From Sphingopyxis sp. (lineage in GTDB: Bacteria > Pseudomonadota > Alphaproteobacteria > Sphingomonadales > Sphingomonadaceae): 64,000 nt of DNA. The translations under genes were made by a program, and so were the position numbers. The stretch's first letter is position 1; each line of letters opens with the position of its first letter. A model generated the notes under the pieces. The model ran no database searches, was not told the origin of the DNA, and saw only the letters and a program-made list of their open reading frames with translations. The stretch spans positions 1-64,000 of the forward strand of contig NZ_JAEULM010000036.1 of the NCBI RefSeq assembly GCF_016793825.1. Direction: 5' to 3'. Of this stretch, positions 22,601 to 30,893 are shown piece by piece.

Positions 22601-23938
22601 CGATTCGAGCCGTTCCTTTTTGGCCTTCGCCTGAGGGCCAGCCGCCGCGTCGGCCGGATCGACGAGCGCGCCATGCTGGTCGGGATCGGGCGCGTGCTTC
22701 GCGCCATCGCCATGATCCGACCCGCCACCACCGTGTCCCCCGCCATGGTCGTCGCTTTCGGGTTTCCATTTGCGCCCCGATATCGTCGGGTCGACCGTCG
22801 CGGTCTCGCCGTCGCGGCCATATTGGGCATAGATCAGGCTGTGGCGGGGTTCGCGGTCGTTGGCATAGATGACATGGCAACCGGCGCAGCCCGAGTGGCG
22901 GTAGTCGCCCGGTTGGTCGTTGGTCCCCATGAACCACATCAGCGGATCGTTGAGGCGCGTCTTGTGGATATTGAGCACGGGGATCGAGACGCGCAGCCCG
23001 GTTCCGGGACCGCGGTTCGACTGTTTGAGGTCGGGACGGCCCGGCTCTTCGAGCCGCTGGATGCTACCGGTGGGATTGGGCAGGCCGATTTCGGCGAACT
23101 GGGTGCTGATGTTCCGGCCGCCGCGTTCGAAGACGCGGAAGACGTCGCCGGGCGGAATGACGCTCCAGCGGGGAAGCGGGTACATTCGGGCCAGCGCGCC
23201 GCGCTTCCTTTCTTCGGGTTTCAGGATTTTGTCGGCGTCGAAGCTTGGCTTGCACGCCTCGGCATATTCCTCCTTCGTCAGCCGCGACGAGGGCGAAAGA
23301 ATGCACGCGGGCTTGCCGTCGCGCGTATAGGCCTCTCCGAAGATATAATTCTTATAGGGGACGATGCCGTTGTTATAGGCGGCCCCGCCCCACAACATCG
23401 CGCCGGTCGACATCATCGAGCGCTCGGTCGCCTCGATCACCTCAAGGTGGCACGATCCGCACGCCTCGCGCGCGACGCGATAATCGCTGGGGTTCACGAA
23501 ACGGATGAATTCCGGCGATTCCTTGTTGAGCAACGTATAGCTGCGCTTCGGGTTCGCGGGGCTGCCACCCCATGCGCCGGGCAGGGTCGGCTGCGGGTGC
23601 GCGGCCTTCTTTGCTGCCAGATTATAGGCGCTCTCATAACCGAGTTCGGGTTTGCCGAAGGCTGCGGGCGAGGTTGAATCGCCGCCGTGACAGTCGGTAC
23701 AGCCAAGCCGCACCGCGGGGGTCTTGTGCATCGTCGGCAGGTCGGTGCGGACGTGGCAACTGTAGCAGCCAGCCGACTTCTCCGCCATCTGGGACTCGCT
23801 CTGCTCCTTGGGCGCGGGCGGCGTGAAGCGGTACACGACCTTGACCGGCTTTTCCGCTTCGGACGCCCGCGCGCCCTGGGCGCCGAACGTCAGCGCCAGG
23901 ACAAGGAAGGCGAAGAGCGAGAGGAGTTTGCGAACCAT
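19619..23938 (-). CDS. Decahaem cytochrome c fused to an LVIVD-type beta-propeller
   Basis: A 1439-residue exported protein with an N-terminal signal peptide (cleavage near ARA-SE). I count ten CxxCH haem motifs: CYSCH, CTDCH, CGSCH, CAGCH, CMTCH, CADCH, CKDCH, CFTCH, CGGCH and CTDCH, at about residues 57, 78, 158, 349, 460, 663, 690, 810, 821 and 937. A His/Gly/Asp-rich patch lies near residue 400. From about residue 1040 the chain consists of LVIVD-like repeats (YAYVTTDAGLVVLDLSTPLQ, VAAKTDGLVIVDVTRPAAP), which form a beta-propeller. It is the last gene of a four-gene operon, 2 bases after the beta-barrel gene. An electron-transfer role at the outer membrane or periplasm is likely; the partner is unknown. 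Confidence 0.85.
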   Translation of the reverse strand: MVRKLLSLFAFLVLALTFGAQGARASEAEKPVKVVYRFTPPAPKEQSESQMAEKSAGCYSCHVRTDLPTMHKTPAVRLGCTDCHGGDSTSPAAFGKPELGYESAYNLAAKKAAHPQPTLPGAWGGSPANPKRSYTLLNKESPEFIRFVNPSDYRVAREACGSCHLEVIEATERSMMSTGAMLWGGAAYNNGIVPYKNYIFGEAYTRDGKPACILSPSSRLTKEEYAEACKPSFDADKILKPEERKRGALARMYPLPRWSVIPPGDVFRVFERGGRNISTQFAEIGLPNPTGSIQRLEEPGRPDLKQSNRGPGTGLRVSIPVLNIHKTRLNDPLMWFMGTNDQPGDYRHSGCAGCHVIYANDREPRHSLIYAQYGRDGETATVDPTISGRKWKPESDDHGGGHGGGGSDHGDGAKHAPDPDQHGALVDPADAAAGPQAKAKKERLESGHPIGHAFTRAIPTAQCMTCHMHQPNIFLNSYLGYTMWDYESDAPQMWPGPNNTAPRPPGMSEAEYQKKYKQQHYPTAAEVHRTLERNPEGASARGLWSDVEFLRDVYDVNDTNQNTQFADYHGHGWNFRGIFKRDRNGNLLDADGNMSTYGTDKAHIVDPNDPEKWRKSCSHYTDPKERELCLSTATPDGREGKFVPPGLNPGKAVHMMDIHAEKGMQCADCHFAQDAHGNGYIQGEVANAVEIGCKDCHGTADALPNLLTSNVAARPQGTNLALLRNSDGRRRFEFQYNDDGEVTGLIQRSIVDPKLEWQVSLVKQAVTPGPHFNAKAARAKLMARSGADDGKFEWGPGVAKEDRAHGEDKMTCFTCHLSWTTSCGGCHLPIEANWKTSMHHFEGEETRNFATYNPQVARDEMFQLGRHMTTKPGEPGPNGEVRGIITPVRSTSALVLSSTNLNRERIYVQQPPISAAGFSSQAFAPHFPHTVRRQETKQCTDCHLSAADDNNAIMSQLTLMGTNFVNFVGLNVWSGQDGSFQATRVTEWDEPQAVIGSYLQKYAYPDYYDMHVSQNGRELKNWVRGKTFDKKLSGETQALEEFHNIVQDTSGRVNCLQQRGEYMFVAEGKGGFRVYDVASIGNKGFSDRIVRAPFSPLGHDTHVKTTNATCMAIGTNQPISVSRNDHIVKDFPENQEQSFHPLYRYAVITDSVEGLVLVDIDTLANGEFRDNKLTRALTWNEGNVLAGARHVTLAGNYAYVTTDAGLVVLDLSTPLQPKVTAQLPLRDARASAVQFRYLWVTNAEGVSLFDITNMAQPVLVPEGTVRIANARKIYLARTYMYVAAKTDGLVIVDVTRPAAPVMWPALTFNGLLNDAEDVIVASTNASLFAYVADGRNGIKVLQLTSPDNPGLYGFSPKPTPELIAWARTPSPALALSKGLDRDRAVDESGGQIAVFGRVGSRPFTRPEMERLFLNSKGMVYKVRDEVDQSAWRPPLLYAN

Positions 23939-23940
23939 CG

Positions 23941-25893
23941 TCAGAAGCTCACGATCACATTGGCGAGGATCGAGACATAGGCGTTTTCACGCTTCTTGTT
24001 TTCGAACAAATCCTTGAACCCCTTGCCCGGAAGAAGGATCGCGGTGCTGAGGCGCCCGACGATATTCTGCGTCGCCTTCGGCCGCCATATCGCCGCCACC
24101 GACAGATCGAAGCCGATGTCTTTTGGAATTGACCCTTCGACGCGAAGGGTCTGCAGCACCCTGGTGTTGTCGAACCACAGATGGTTGGCGTTGAAGCTGA
24201 CGCGCGTTTCGGGCGACAGGTCGAAATCGGCGCCCGCGCCGACGAACACCGTCCCCGGATTGTTGAAGTTCGACTGGCCTTCTTCCTTCGACGAGCGCAG
24301 CGAATTCAATATGCCGTTGCGGCCGCTGATCGATATGACGCGGCCGCCGCCCGCAAAGGGGATGGTCTGCCGGATCCAGTAGCTCGTGTCGGCGCCGCCG
24401 AAGATCGGGTTTTCGAAGATCGCATCGAACCCGCCCTCGACATTGTTGTACGGATCGCGATCGCCGCTCGCGTAGAGCCCCGACAGGCGGAAACGCATCC
24501 AGTCGTGATCATAGCTGAGTTCGGCGGCCGCGAAGCCGGCGCGGATCTTTGCGGGCTTGCTGGTGAAGAAGCTGTTCCGGTCCTCCCCCAGGGCGGCATA
24601 GAAGCTTGCCGTGAGGTTGATCCGCCCGATACGCCCGTCGGCGCTGTAGCCAAGATAGGTGACATCATATTCGCGGCCGCGCAGATCGCCGAGCAGCGCC
24701 GGGCGGACCGGGAAGCCATTGTGATCGATCTGGACGTCGTTCTTTTCGCGGTTCCGGTTGTAGGTCACGCTGACCTGGCTGGTCAGCCCGACGAACGGAA
24801 AATCCTGCCGATACAGATTGGCGGTGAAGATGAAGTCGTCGCGCGGCGTCTGGGTGATGTCGTTGAGGCCGCTGTTGGTATCCTTTTCCAGCCGCCAGAA
24901 GGCCGCGACATTGTACTGGAAGCGATTGTTGTCGCGGTTGCCGAACAAGCGAACGCCAAGCTGGCTGTCGTTGAACAGAAAGCCGCGAAAATCGCTCTGG
25001 AACGGCTGGATACCGATACGGATCGAGTGGAAATCGAACCGGTCGCTGTCGTTGCCGAGATGCTTGTCGACGAACAGTTCCTGCACGCCGAGGAAACTGT
25101 CGTAGCGATTGCTCTTCTTCGACGGGCGCACGTCGAGAACGCGCCGTTCGGGCACGTCGACATAATTGGCCTGATACGCCAGCGTGACGCGATATTCGAC
25201 GTCGGGCGGCTTGAAGGCGGTCGACCCCTTGATCAGCGCCGCGCCGGCAATGAAGGTCTGCGCGAACACGAAGCTGCGGTTCTTGCCGAACACATCCAGA
25301 CTGCCGGGGCGCGACGTCGTCTGGACGCCGACCGGAATCGGGAAGGTTCGCGGCTCGAACACCGTGTCCGAAACCGCGTTGAGCACGAAGAACCAGTCGT
25401 CACCCTTGATCGGCAGCCATTTGACCTTTTCGGGATCGATCGGCCGGTCGCCCTTCAGCGTGTTCTGGTGATAGGGGTCGAACCACCGCTCCTTGACGAC
25501 GCCCAGCGTCTCGATCAGCCGCCAGCGGTCGGGGACGGGAAGCTGGTCCTCGATGCCGGGAAAAGCCTGTGGCGGCGGCGGTCGAAGCGCCCCGACATTG
25601 TCCTGCGTCAACTGGTCGGGAAGGTCGGGCGTATAGCCCGGCCGGCGGCGCCCCTCGATGATCTGGGTGACGAGATCGTCCTTGATCACCTCCTGCCAAT
25701 CGACCGGCGGCGGCGGCGGGGTGAGGTCTTCGAGCGGCGCCTGTTCGGCGGCGGTGTCCGGTGCCTGTTCGCCGGTCGCTTCGTCCGCCGCGGGCGGGTC
25801 GGCCGCCGGGGGCGCCGGCGGCACATCGACCGCGGGCGCGCCCTGCGCCGCGAGCGTCGCGATGATCGGCCAAAGGCTGACCTCCACGCTCAT
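23941..25893 (-). CDS. Predicted outer-membrane beta-barrel protein of the multihaem operon
   Basis: A 650-residue protein. The first 70 residues are Pro/Ala-rich (periplasmic linker). The rest is rich in alternating hydrophobic strands with aromatic girdles and acidic turns, and the last residue is Phe after a strand (ANVIVSF), the usual signal for outer-membrane barrel assembly. I see no CxxC motif of the MtrB/PioB type and no CxxCH, so it is not a recognised porin-cytochrome barrel. A conventional signal peptide is weak: MSVEVSLWPIIATLAAQGAP is only mildly hydrophobic, so the true start could differ. Position between lipoprotein and decahaem genes, 2-3 bases apart, implies a shared complex. 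Confidence 0.75.
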   Translation of the reverse strand: MSVEVSLWPIIATLAAQGAPAVDVPPAPPAADPPAADEATGEQAPDTAAEQAPLEDLTPPPPPVDWQEVIKDDLVTQIIEGRRRPGYTPDLPDQLTQDNVGALRPPPPQAFPGIEDQLPVPDRWRLIETLGVVKERWFDPYHQNTLKGDRPIDPEKVKWLPIKGDDWFFVLNAVSDTVFEPRTFPIPVGVQTTSRPGSLDVFGKNRSFVFAQTFIAGAALIKGSTAFKPPDVEYRVTLAYQANYVDVPERRVLDVRPSKKSNRYDSFLGVQELFVDKHLGNDSDRFDFHSIRIGIQPFQSDFRGFLFNDSQLGVRLFGNRDNNRFQYNVAAFWRLEKDTNSGLNDITQTPRDDFIFTANLYRQDFPFVGLTSQVSVTYNRNREKNDVQIDHNGFPVRPALLGDLRGREYDVTYLGYSADGRIGRINLTASFYAALGEDRNSFFTSKPAKIRAGFAAAELSYDHDWMRFRLSGLYASGDRDPYNNVEGGFDAIFENPIFGGADTSYWIRQTIPFAGGGRVISISGRNGILNSLRSSKEEGQSNFNNPGTVFVGAGADFDLSPETRVSFNANHLWFDNTRVLQTLRVEGSIPKDIGFDLSVAAIWRPKATQNIVGRLSTAILLPGKGFKDLFENKKRENAYVSILANVIVSF

Positions 25894-25896
25894 CGC

Positions 25897-27870
25897 CTAC
25901 AGCCCGTCGCAGACATTTTGAGCCGTCGTATCGAGGAAGGGCGCAAAGGGGCAACTGATGTAGCGCAGGCGCACCCTTGCACCGTCGGCCAGCGTCACCA
26001 CCACCTGATCGGCGCGCATCGCCGCGGGGGCATTGCCGATCCCGACCGCGCGCAAGCCCCCGTTGTGGGCGCCCAGAAAGCTGATCATGTCATCCTGGTC
26101 GATGCCGTCGCCCGACACGCCGATCGCGCCGACGAGCGTGCTGCCGCGATAGATGGGCACCGATCCGGGAAAGATCTGGATGCCGTTCTGAAGCCGGTTC
26201 TGTCCCGGAGCCGCGTCGGGCAACGTCGTGCAACGGGCCGGCGTGTCGGGATTCGCGCCCTGAAGAAAGCCGACATGCTGGCCCAGATTGCCGATGATCA
26301 GCGCTGACTGGAGCCCGGTCGAGAAGGGATTGAATTGCGCGATCGGGCGCGACAACGGCCCATGCGGACGGCCGACCTCGCCATCGGGGAAATAGGGGCG
26401 CGACAGATTGCCGTTCGCCCGGTCGGGGAAAGCGATCGTCCCGGTAAGCGCGGCCGGATTGTTCAGGAACGTGCGCAGGGCGCCGACGAACTGGCGAATG
26501 TCGGCGCTGGCGTTGGCGGACAGTTCGGCGCCGGCGTTCGGGTTGGAAAAGAAGGCCGCAGTGCGCGCCTTCTGCAGGCTGACGTCGGACCCGAAGATCG
26601 GCGCGTCGGGCGATCGGACGATGCCAAGCGGGGTTCCGAACGTATCGACGACGCTGATCGTCACCTGCGCACGGCTGTCGAGCGGCTTGCGGATCTGGGC
26701 GCGGGCGCGGCTCATGACCGTGAAGGCTTCCTCGAGAACCGCTCGCACCTCGGCGGCGCTGAGCGGGGTGGGAACGGCCCCGCCATCGGCGCCCGCACGG
26801 ATCGGGTAACGGTTGGTGCCGCTGCCGTCGGTGAAGATGAAGGCATCGCGGTTCGAGAATTCGGCAGGGGTCGCGGGGCGCACCCCCGATGCCTCGGTCC
26901 CGTAGGCGACACCGGCGGTAACGGCCGCGCTGGCGTATCCCGTCACCGCGACCAGATTGCCCGCAACGCCGTTGAGGCTGGCAAAACTTGCCCCGCCGCC
27001 GCTCATGACCCCCGCGAAGGTCGCGTCGGAAAAGCGCAGCGTCGTCCCGTCGACGCTGATCTTGTCGGCGGTGATGCTGGACGGCGCCTCGAACCCGCGC
27101 GTGCCCGCGAGCGCGATGAATTCCTCCGGATCATTCTCGACATCGAGGATATTGGTATCGAGGCCATAGACGCCGTCGCCCATCACGCCGATGCCGCCGA
27201 CGAGGACGCCATTCTTGTAAAGCGGCAGTCCGCCGGCATCGGCCGCGAGCCCCAGCGGAGAGCGTTTTGGCCCGATCAGCGCCGCATTGCCCGCCGCGCC
27301 GAACCGCGAGGAAAAGTCGCTGCACGGAAGCTGGCTGAACTGCACGCCATAGAGCGGGCCGCTTTCCAGCCCGACGGTCGTCGGCGCCGGCGGGAAATGC
27401 TCCTGGACGATCTGGCTTGCCGTGCGGGTCGAAAAGGCGTTGCCGCCGCTGGACAGATAGGCGCCGGTGATGGCTTTCGCGATGGCGCCGCCCTCTGCCG
27501 GGAAAGTGACGTTCTGCGCGTCCATGTTGGCGCCGTTCGGCGCCGCGGCGGTCGTCGCGGTCGCGCGCGCGCCGTTCATGCGGAACACCGCCAGGACGTT
27601 GCCGACCCGGTCGGTCACCGCGATCACCGAAGGCAGCCCGCGCGCCTGCGCTTCCGAAATCGCGTTGGCGAGGACCGTCTGAACCTCGCCCACGCTCAGC
27701 GATTCCGCGGCGGGCGCCGTATAGACGGTCGTGGGGGTGGGGGTTGGCGTCGGGGTCGGCGTGGGCGCCGGGGTCGGTGTCCCGCCCCCGCCTCCGCCAC
27801 AGGACGCGAGGAGCAGCGAACCGATCGCGGCAAAGGCCGCCGAGCGGAAAAGATGGGTTTTGCTTTGCAT
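25897..27870 (-). CDS. Lipoprotein with two GlcG/HbpS haem-binding-type domains
   Basis: A 657-residue lipoprotein. The lipobox LLLASC is followed by a Gly run and a Thr-Pro repeat linker (PTPAPTPTPTPTPT). Two GlcG/HbpS-like domains follow: the first opens with LSVGEVQTVLANAISEAQAR and VIAVTDRVGNVLAVFRM, the second near residue 330 with LSAAEVRAVLEEAF and TISVVDTFGTPLGIVR. Domains of this family bind haem or corrinoids. No CxxCH is present. ATG 27870 lies 4 bases after the upstream cytochrome stop; the longer upstream frame only re-reads that cytochrome. It should be anchored to the outer membrane and may dock or chaperone haem for the complex. Confidence 0.82.
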   Translation of the reverse strand: MQSKTHLFRSAAFAAIGSLLLASCGGGGGGTPTPAPTPTPTPTPTPTTVYTAPAAESLSVGEVQTVLANAISEAQARGLPSVIAVTDRVGNVLAVFRMNGARATATTAAAPNGANMDAQNVTFPAEGGAIAKAITGAYLSSGGNAFSTRTASQIVQEHFPPAPTTVGLESGPLYGVQFSQLPCSDFSSRFGAAGNAALIGPKRSPLGLAADAGGLPLYKNGVLVGGIGVMGDGVYGLDTNILDVENDPEEFIALAGTRGFEAPSSITADKISVDGTTLRFSDATFAGVMSGGGASFASLNGVAGNLVAVTGYASAAVTAGVAYGTEASGVRPATPAEFSNRDAFIFTDGSGTNRYPIRAGADGGAVPTPLSAAEVRAVLEEAFTVMSRARAQIRKPLDSRAQVTISVVDTFGTPLGIVRSPDAPIFGSDVSLQKARTAAFFSNPNAGAELSANASADIRQFVGALRTFLNNPAALTGTIAFPDRANGNLSRPYFPDGEVGRPHGPLSRPIAQFNPFSTGLQSALIIGNLGQHVGFLQGANPDTPARCTTLPDAAPGQNRLQNGIQIFPGSVPIYRGSTLVGAIGVSGDGIDQDDMISFLGAHNGGLRAVGIGNAPAAMRADQVVVTLADGARVRLRYISCPFAPFLDTTAQNVCDGL

Positions 27871-27874
27871 GATC

Positions 27875-29329
27875 TTACCGCAGCGCCCGAATCGAGCGCA
27901 CCGCGCTGCCCAGCGCGGCCTGGAAATCGGTGGGCTTGTAGGCGTTGGGGTCCTTGACCGCGGCATAGGCGCGGTCGATGTCGGCGCGAATGCCCGCCGC
28001 GGCGCCCACGGTGACCCGTCCCGACGAAACCATCGAATTGAGCAAGGTATCGACCCCCATGACCGCCTGCTGCGAGCCCGCATAGTCGGTGAGGCGATCG
28101 TTGATCGCGGGCGTCGAGATCGCATCGACCAGCGCGAACGCATCGGCCCCCGAAAAACTGCGGGCCGCGAACGCGCCCTTCAGCGCCGACACCGTTTCCG
28201 CCAGCTTCGCCGCGGCGGCAACCGCACTCGGCCGGTCGATCGTCATCGCACGGTGGAAGGCGGCGGTGCGGGCGGCAAGCTGTTCGGCCAGCGCCGGCGA
28301 GGCGAGGCGAGCGGCGGCCGACAGCATGATCAGATTTTCGTCATTATAGGGCGGAATACCTTCGGGCCATTTCTCGCCCCCCGCCATCGCGCGGCCCGGA
28401 TTGTCGACGCCGGTGCGCAGCGGCTTCGCCTGATCGAAGATGCGGCGGTGGCAGCTATGGCAATCGAGGAAGAAGAATTCGGGGAACATCCCCTCGGTCC
28501 CGCGCTTCGACTGGAAAAGGTCGAGGCTGCGTTCGAGCGCGACCGCCTGCCCCACCGCCCACATCTGGACATGGTCGGTGCGCGCCCCGCCCGATCCGAA
28601 CTTGCGCCAGCCATAGTCCGCATCCTCGTGATGATGCGCCTGCAGCGACGAAAACAGGTCGAGTTCGAAGGAAATGCGCGGGTGGCCCGCGGCCATGATG
28701 CGATGCGTGACGAACTGCCCTTCGCCCTTCGATCCGAAATGGCAATCGACGCAAACTCCGGCACGCACGACGGGATCCTCGAGCTTCCAGAGCCCGGCGC
28801 GGAGGTTCGAGAGATGTTTGTCGCGCATTTCGCGATCGGGGTCCGCGTTGGTGCCGACGCCCGCATAATGGCTGGAAATCCATCCGCCGGCGGGTCCGTG
28901 GCACGATTCGCACCCGACCCCGTCATCGACCGGCACCGCGCCGCGGCTGGCCCCCGCGGTGCTGTGGCAGCCGAGACACATCGACGCCTTCGACGGGTCA
29001 CCGATTCCCAGGTTGCGCGCGATGAACTGGCTGCGGCTGTTGCTGAGCACGGCCCAGGCGCGGCTGTGTGCGCCGCCGGCGCTCGACGGCTCTTGCCATT
29101 TCATCAGCTCGTCCTGGCGGACGACGATGCCATCGCCTTCCATCCGGCCGTGACACGTCGAACCGGCGCAGGACGCGACCCCGGTGTAGCGGCCCGCCTC
29201 GCCGCCCTGCGACCGGGCGGGCGGGGCGGCGACGACCGCGGCGATCACGAGCGCGAGCAGGAGCAGCGCGAACGCCACCATGGCCGCCCGCGGTCGCTCG
29301 CCGCGCTTCACTATCGCGTCGGTCGTCAT
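27875..29329 (-). CDS. Multihaem cytochrome c, c554-like
   Basis: A 484-residue protein with one N-terminal hydrophobic helix (residues 16-37), either a signal anchor or an uncleaved signal. Four CxxCH motifs are seen: CLGCH (117), CESCH (139), CVDCH (192) and CHSCH (289). A fifth, unusual site is CAGSTCH at residues 54-60, a CX4CH spacing. This arrangement recalls the tetrahaem cytochrome c554 family. The last 190 residues are helical with no haem motif. It is the first gene of the four-gene operon and should pass electrons between the inner membrane or periplasm and the downstream proteins. It starts 48 bases after the gdhA stop. Confidence 0.85.
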   Translation of the reverse strand: MTTDAIVKRGERPRAAMVAFALLLLALVIAAVVAAPPARSQGGEAGRYTGVASCAGSTCHGRMEGDGIVVRQDELMKWQEPSSAGGAHSRAWAVLSNSRSQFIARNLGIGDPSKASMCLGCHSTAGASRGAVPVDDGVGCESCHGPAGGWISSHYAGVGTNADPDREMRDKHLSNLRAGLWKLEDPVVRAGVCVDCHFGSKGEGQFVTHRIMAAGHPRISFELDLFSSLQAHHHEDADYGWRKFGSGGARTDHVQMWAVGQAVALERSLDLFQSKRGTEGMFPEFFFLDCHSCHRRIFDQAKPLRTGVDNPGRAMAGGEKWPEGIPPYNDENLIMLSAAARLASPALAEQLAARTAAFHRAMTIDRPSAVAAAAKLAETVSALKGAFAARSFSGADAFALVDAISTPAINDRLTDYAGSQQAVMGVDTLLNSMVSSGRVTVGAAAGIRADIDRAYAAVKDPNAYKPTDFQAALGSAVRSIRALR

Positions 29330-29377
29330 CCTGCGTGTCCCCTTTTCCCGCCTGGCGCTTTTGCGCCTAGACCGTAA

Positions 29378-30733
29378 TCACACCACCCCGAACGCCAGCA
29401 TCGCGTCTGCGACTTTCTTGAAGCCGCCGATGTTCGCGCCCTTCACATAATCGATATAGCCATTCCCCTGGTCGCCATAGGTCAGGCAGCTCGTGTGAAT
29501 GCCATCCATGATGTCTTTCAACATCTGCTGCAATTCACTTTCGTTCCAGCTCCGCCGTCCGCTGTTCTGGCTCATTTCGAGGCCCGACACCGCCACGCCG
29601 CCGGCATTGGCCGCCTTGCCCGGCGCGAACATGATCTTCGCATCCTTGAAGACATGCACGCCGTCGAGGTTGGTCGGCATGTTGGCGCCTTCGCTGACCG
29701 CGATGCAGCCGTTGGCAACCAGCGCCTTTGCATCGTCGCCCAGCAGTTCGTTCTGCGTCGCGCACGGCAGCGCGACATCGCACTTCACACCCCACGGCGT
29801 CTTGCCGGCGGTGAAGCTCGCCCCCTTGAACTCGTCGCAATATTCCTCGATCCGGCCGCGACGATGCGTCTTGTGCGCCTTCACCCAGTCGATCTTTTCC
29901 TGCGTGATGCCGTCGGGATCGTGGATGAAGCCGCCCGAATCGGACAAGGTCAGCACCTTGCCGCCAAGCTGGACGATCTTTTCCGCGGCATGCGTCGCGA
30001 CATTGCCCGAACCCGAGATGACGGCCGTCTTGCCGACCAGATCCTGCCCCTTCGCCGCCAGCATGTTGGCGAGGAAATAGACCGCACCATAGCCTGTCGC
30101 CTCGGTACGGATCAGCGAGCCGCCCCATTCGAGGCCTTTTCCGGTCAGCACGCCGGTAAATTCATTGGTGATGCGTTTGTACTGGCCGAACATGAAGCCG
30201 ATTTCGCGCCCGCCCACGCCGATGTCACCCGCAGGCACGTCGATGTCGGCGCCGATATGGCGGTACAGCTCGGTCATGAAGCTTTGGCAGAAGCGCATGA
30301 TCTCGCGCACGCTCTTGCCCTTCGGGTTGAAGTTCGACCCGCCCTTGCCGCCGCCCATCGGCAAGCCGGTCAGCGCGTTCTTGAACGTCTGTTCGAAGGC
30401 CAGAAACTTGAGGACGCTTTCGGTCACGCTGGGGTGGAAGCGAATCCCGCCCTTGTACGGCCCGATGGCGTTGTTGTTCTGTACGCGCCAGCCCCGCTGC
30501 ACGCGAATATTGCCGTTGTCGTCCTCCCAGCACACGCGGAAAGACACGACCCGGTCAGGCTCTGCAATACGCCGCAGGATCTGCTGCGCGTGATATTGTT
30601 CCTTGTCGGCGATGAAGTCGAAAATGTCCTCCGACACTTCCTGCACCGCCTGGACGAACTCGGGTTGCCCCGGATTGCGCCGTTTTACGCCTTCCATGAA
30701 CGTCGAAAAATCGACGTGATCCGATACTGCCAC
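29378..30733 (-). CDS. gdhA: NADP-type glutamate dehydrogenase
   Basis: A 451-residue enzyme that interconverts 2-oxoglutarate plus ammonium and glutamate. Motifs: GGIRFHPSVTESVLKFLAFEQ, the catalytic-lysine segment LPMGGGKGGSNFNPKG, DIDVPAGDIGVGGREIGFM, and the dinucleotide fold AVISGSGNVA. Length matches E. coli GdhA. I chose GTG 30733 because GGGGAGGGG lies just upstream and it gives the family N-terminus; the open frame extends further to 30811 without a better site. Transcribed in the same direction as the cytochrome operon, with a 48-base gap that holds only a 5-bp hairpin (29354-29367), so read-through is possible. Confidence 0.95.
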   Translation of the reverse strand: MAVSDHVDFSTFMEGVKRRNPGQPEFVQAVQEVSEDIFDFIADKEQYHAQQILRRIAEPDRVVSFRVCWEDDNGNIRVQRGWRVQNNNAIGPYKGGIRFHPSVTESVLKFLAFEQTFKNALTGLPMGGGKGGSNFNPKGKSVREIMRFCQSFMTELYRHIGADIDVPAGDIGVGGREIGFMFGQYKRITNEFTGVLTGKGLEWGGSLIRTEATGYGAVYFLANMLAAKGQDLVGKTAVISGSGNVATHAAEKIVQLGGKVLTLSDSGGFIHDPDGITQEKIDWVKAHKTHRRGRIEEYCDEFKGASFTAGKTPWGVKCDVALPCATQNELLGDDAKALVANGCIAVSEGANMPTNLDGVHVFKDAKIMFAPGKAANAGGVAVSGLEMSQNSGRRSWNESELQQMLKDIMDGIHTSCLTYGDQGNGYIDYVKGANIGGFKKVADAMLAFGVV

Positions 30734-30893
30734 TGCACCCCTCCCCTGTTGTCTGGGAAAATCGGTGCGACCCCACTGACGATTTTGTCGTTGACCGACC
30801 TCGCGGGTCAAAGGCTACACCATCGCGAGGCAAAGGCAAGACGCCAGCACGCGACGCCCATGTTTTTTGGTGCATCGCACAAAGGGGACAAAG

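Noticed and set aside
20906..23677. Long plus-strand open frame (923 codons) opposite the decahaem gene
   Set aside because: It is the antisense reading of a GC-rich gene whose own frame has ten CxxCH motifs and a signal peptide. The antisense frame shows no domain and an Arg/Val/Asp-heavy composition typical of shadow frames.
23941..25893. MtrB/PioB-type barrel
   Set aside because: No N-terminal CxxC motif and no clear sequence resemblance. Kept only as a predicted outer-membrane barrel.
24181..27957. Two long plus-strand frames opposite the barrel and lipoprotein genes
   Set aside because: Shadow frames; the minus-strand genes have a lipobox, GlcG domains and a C-terminal barrel signal, and are spaced as an operon.
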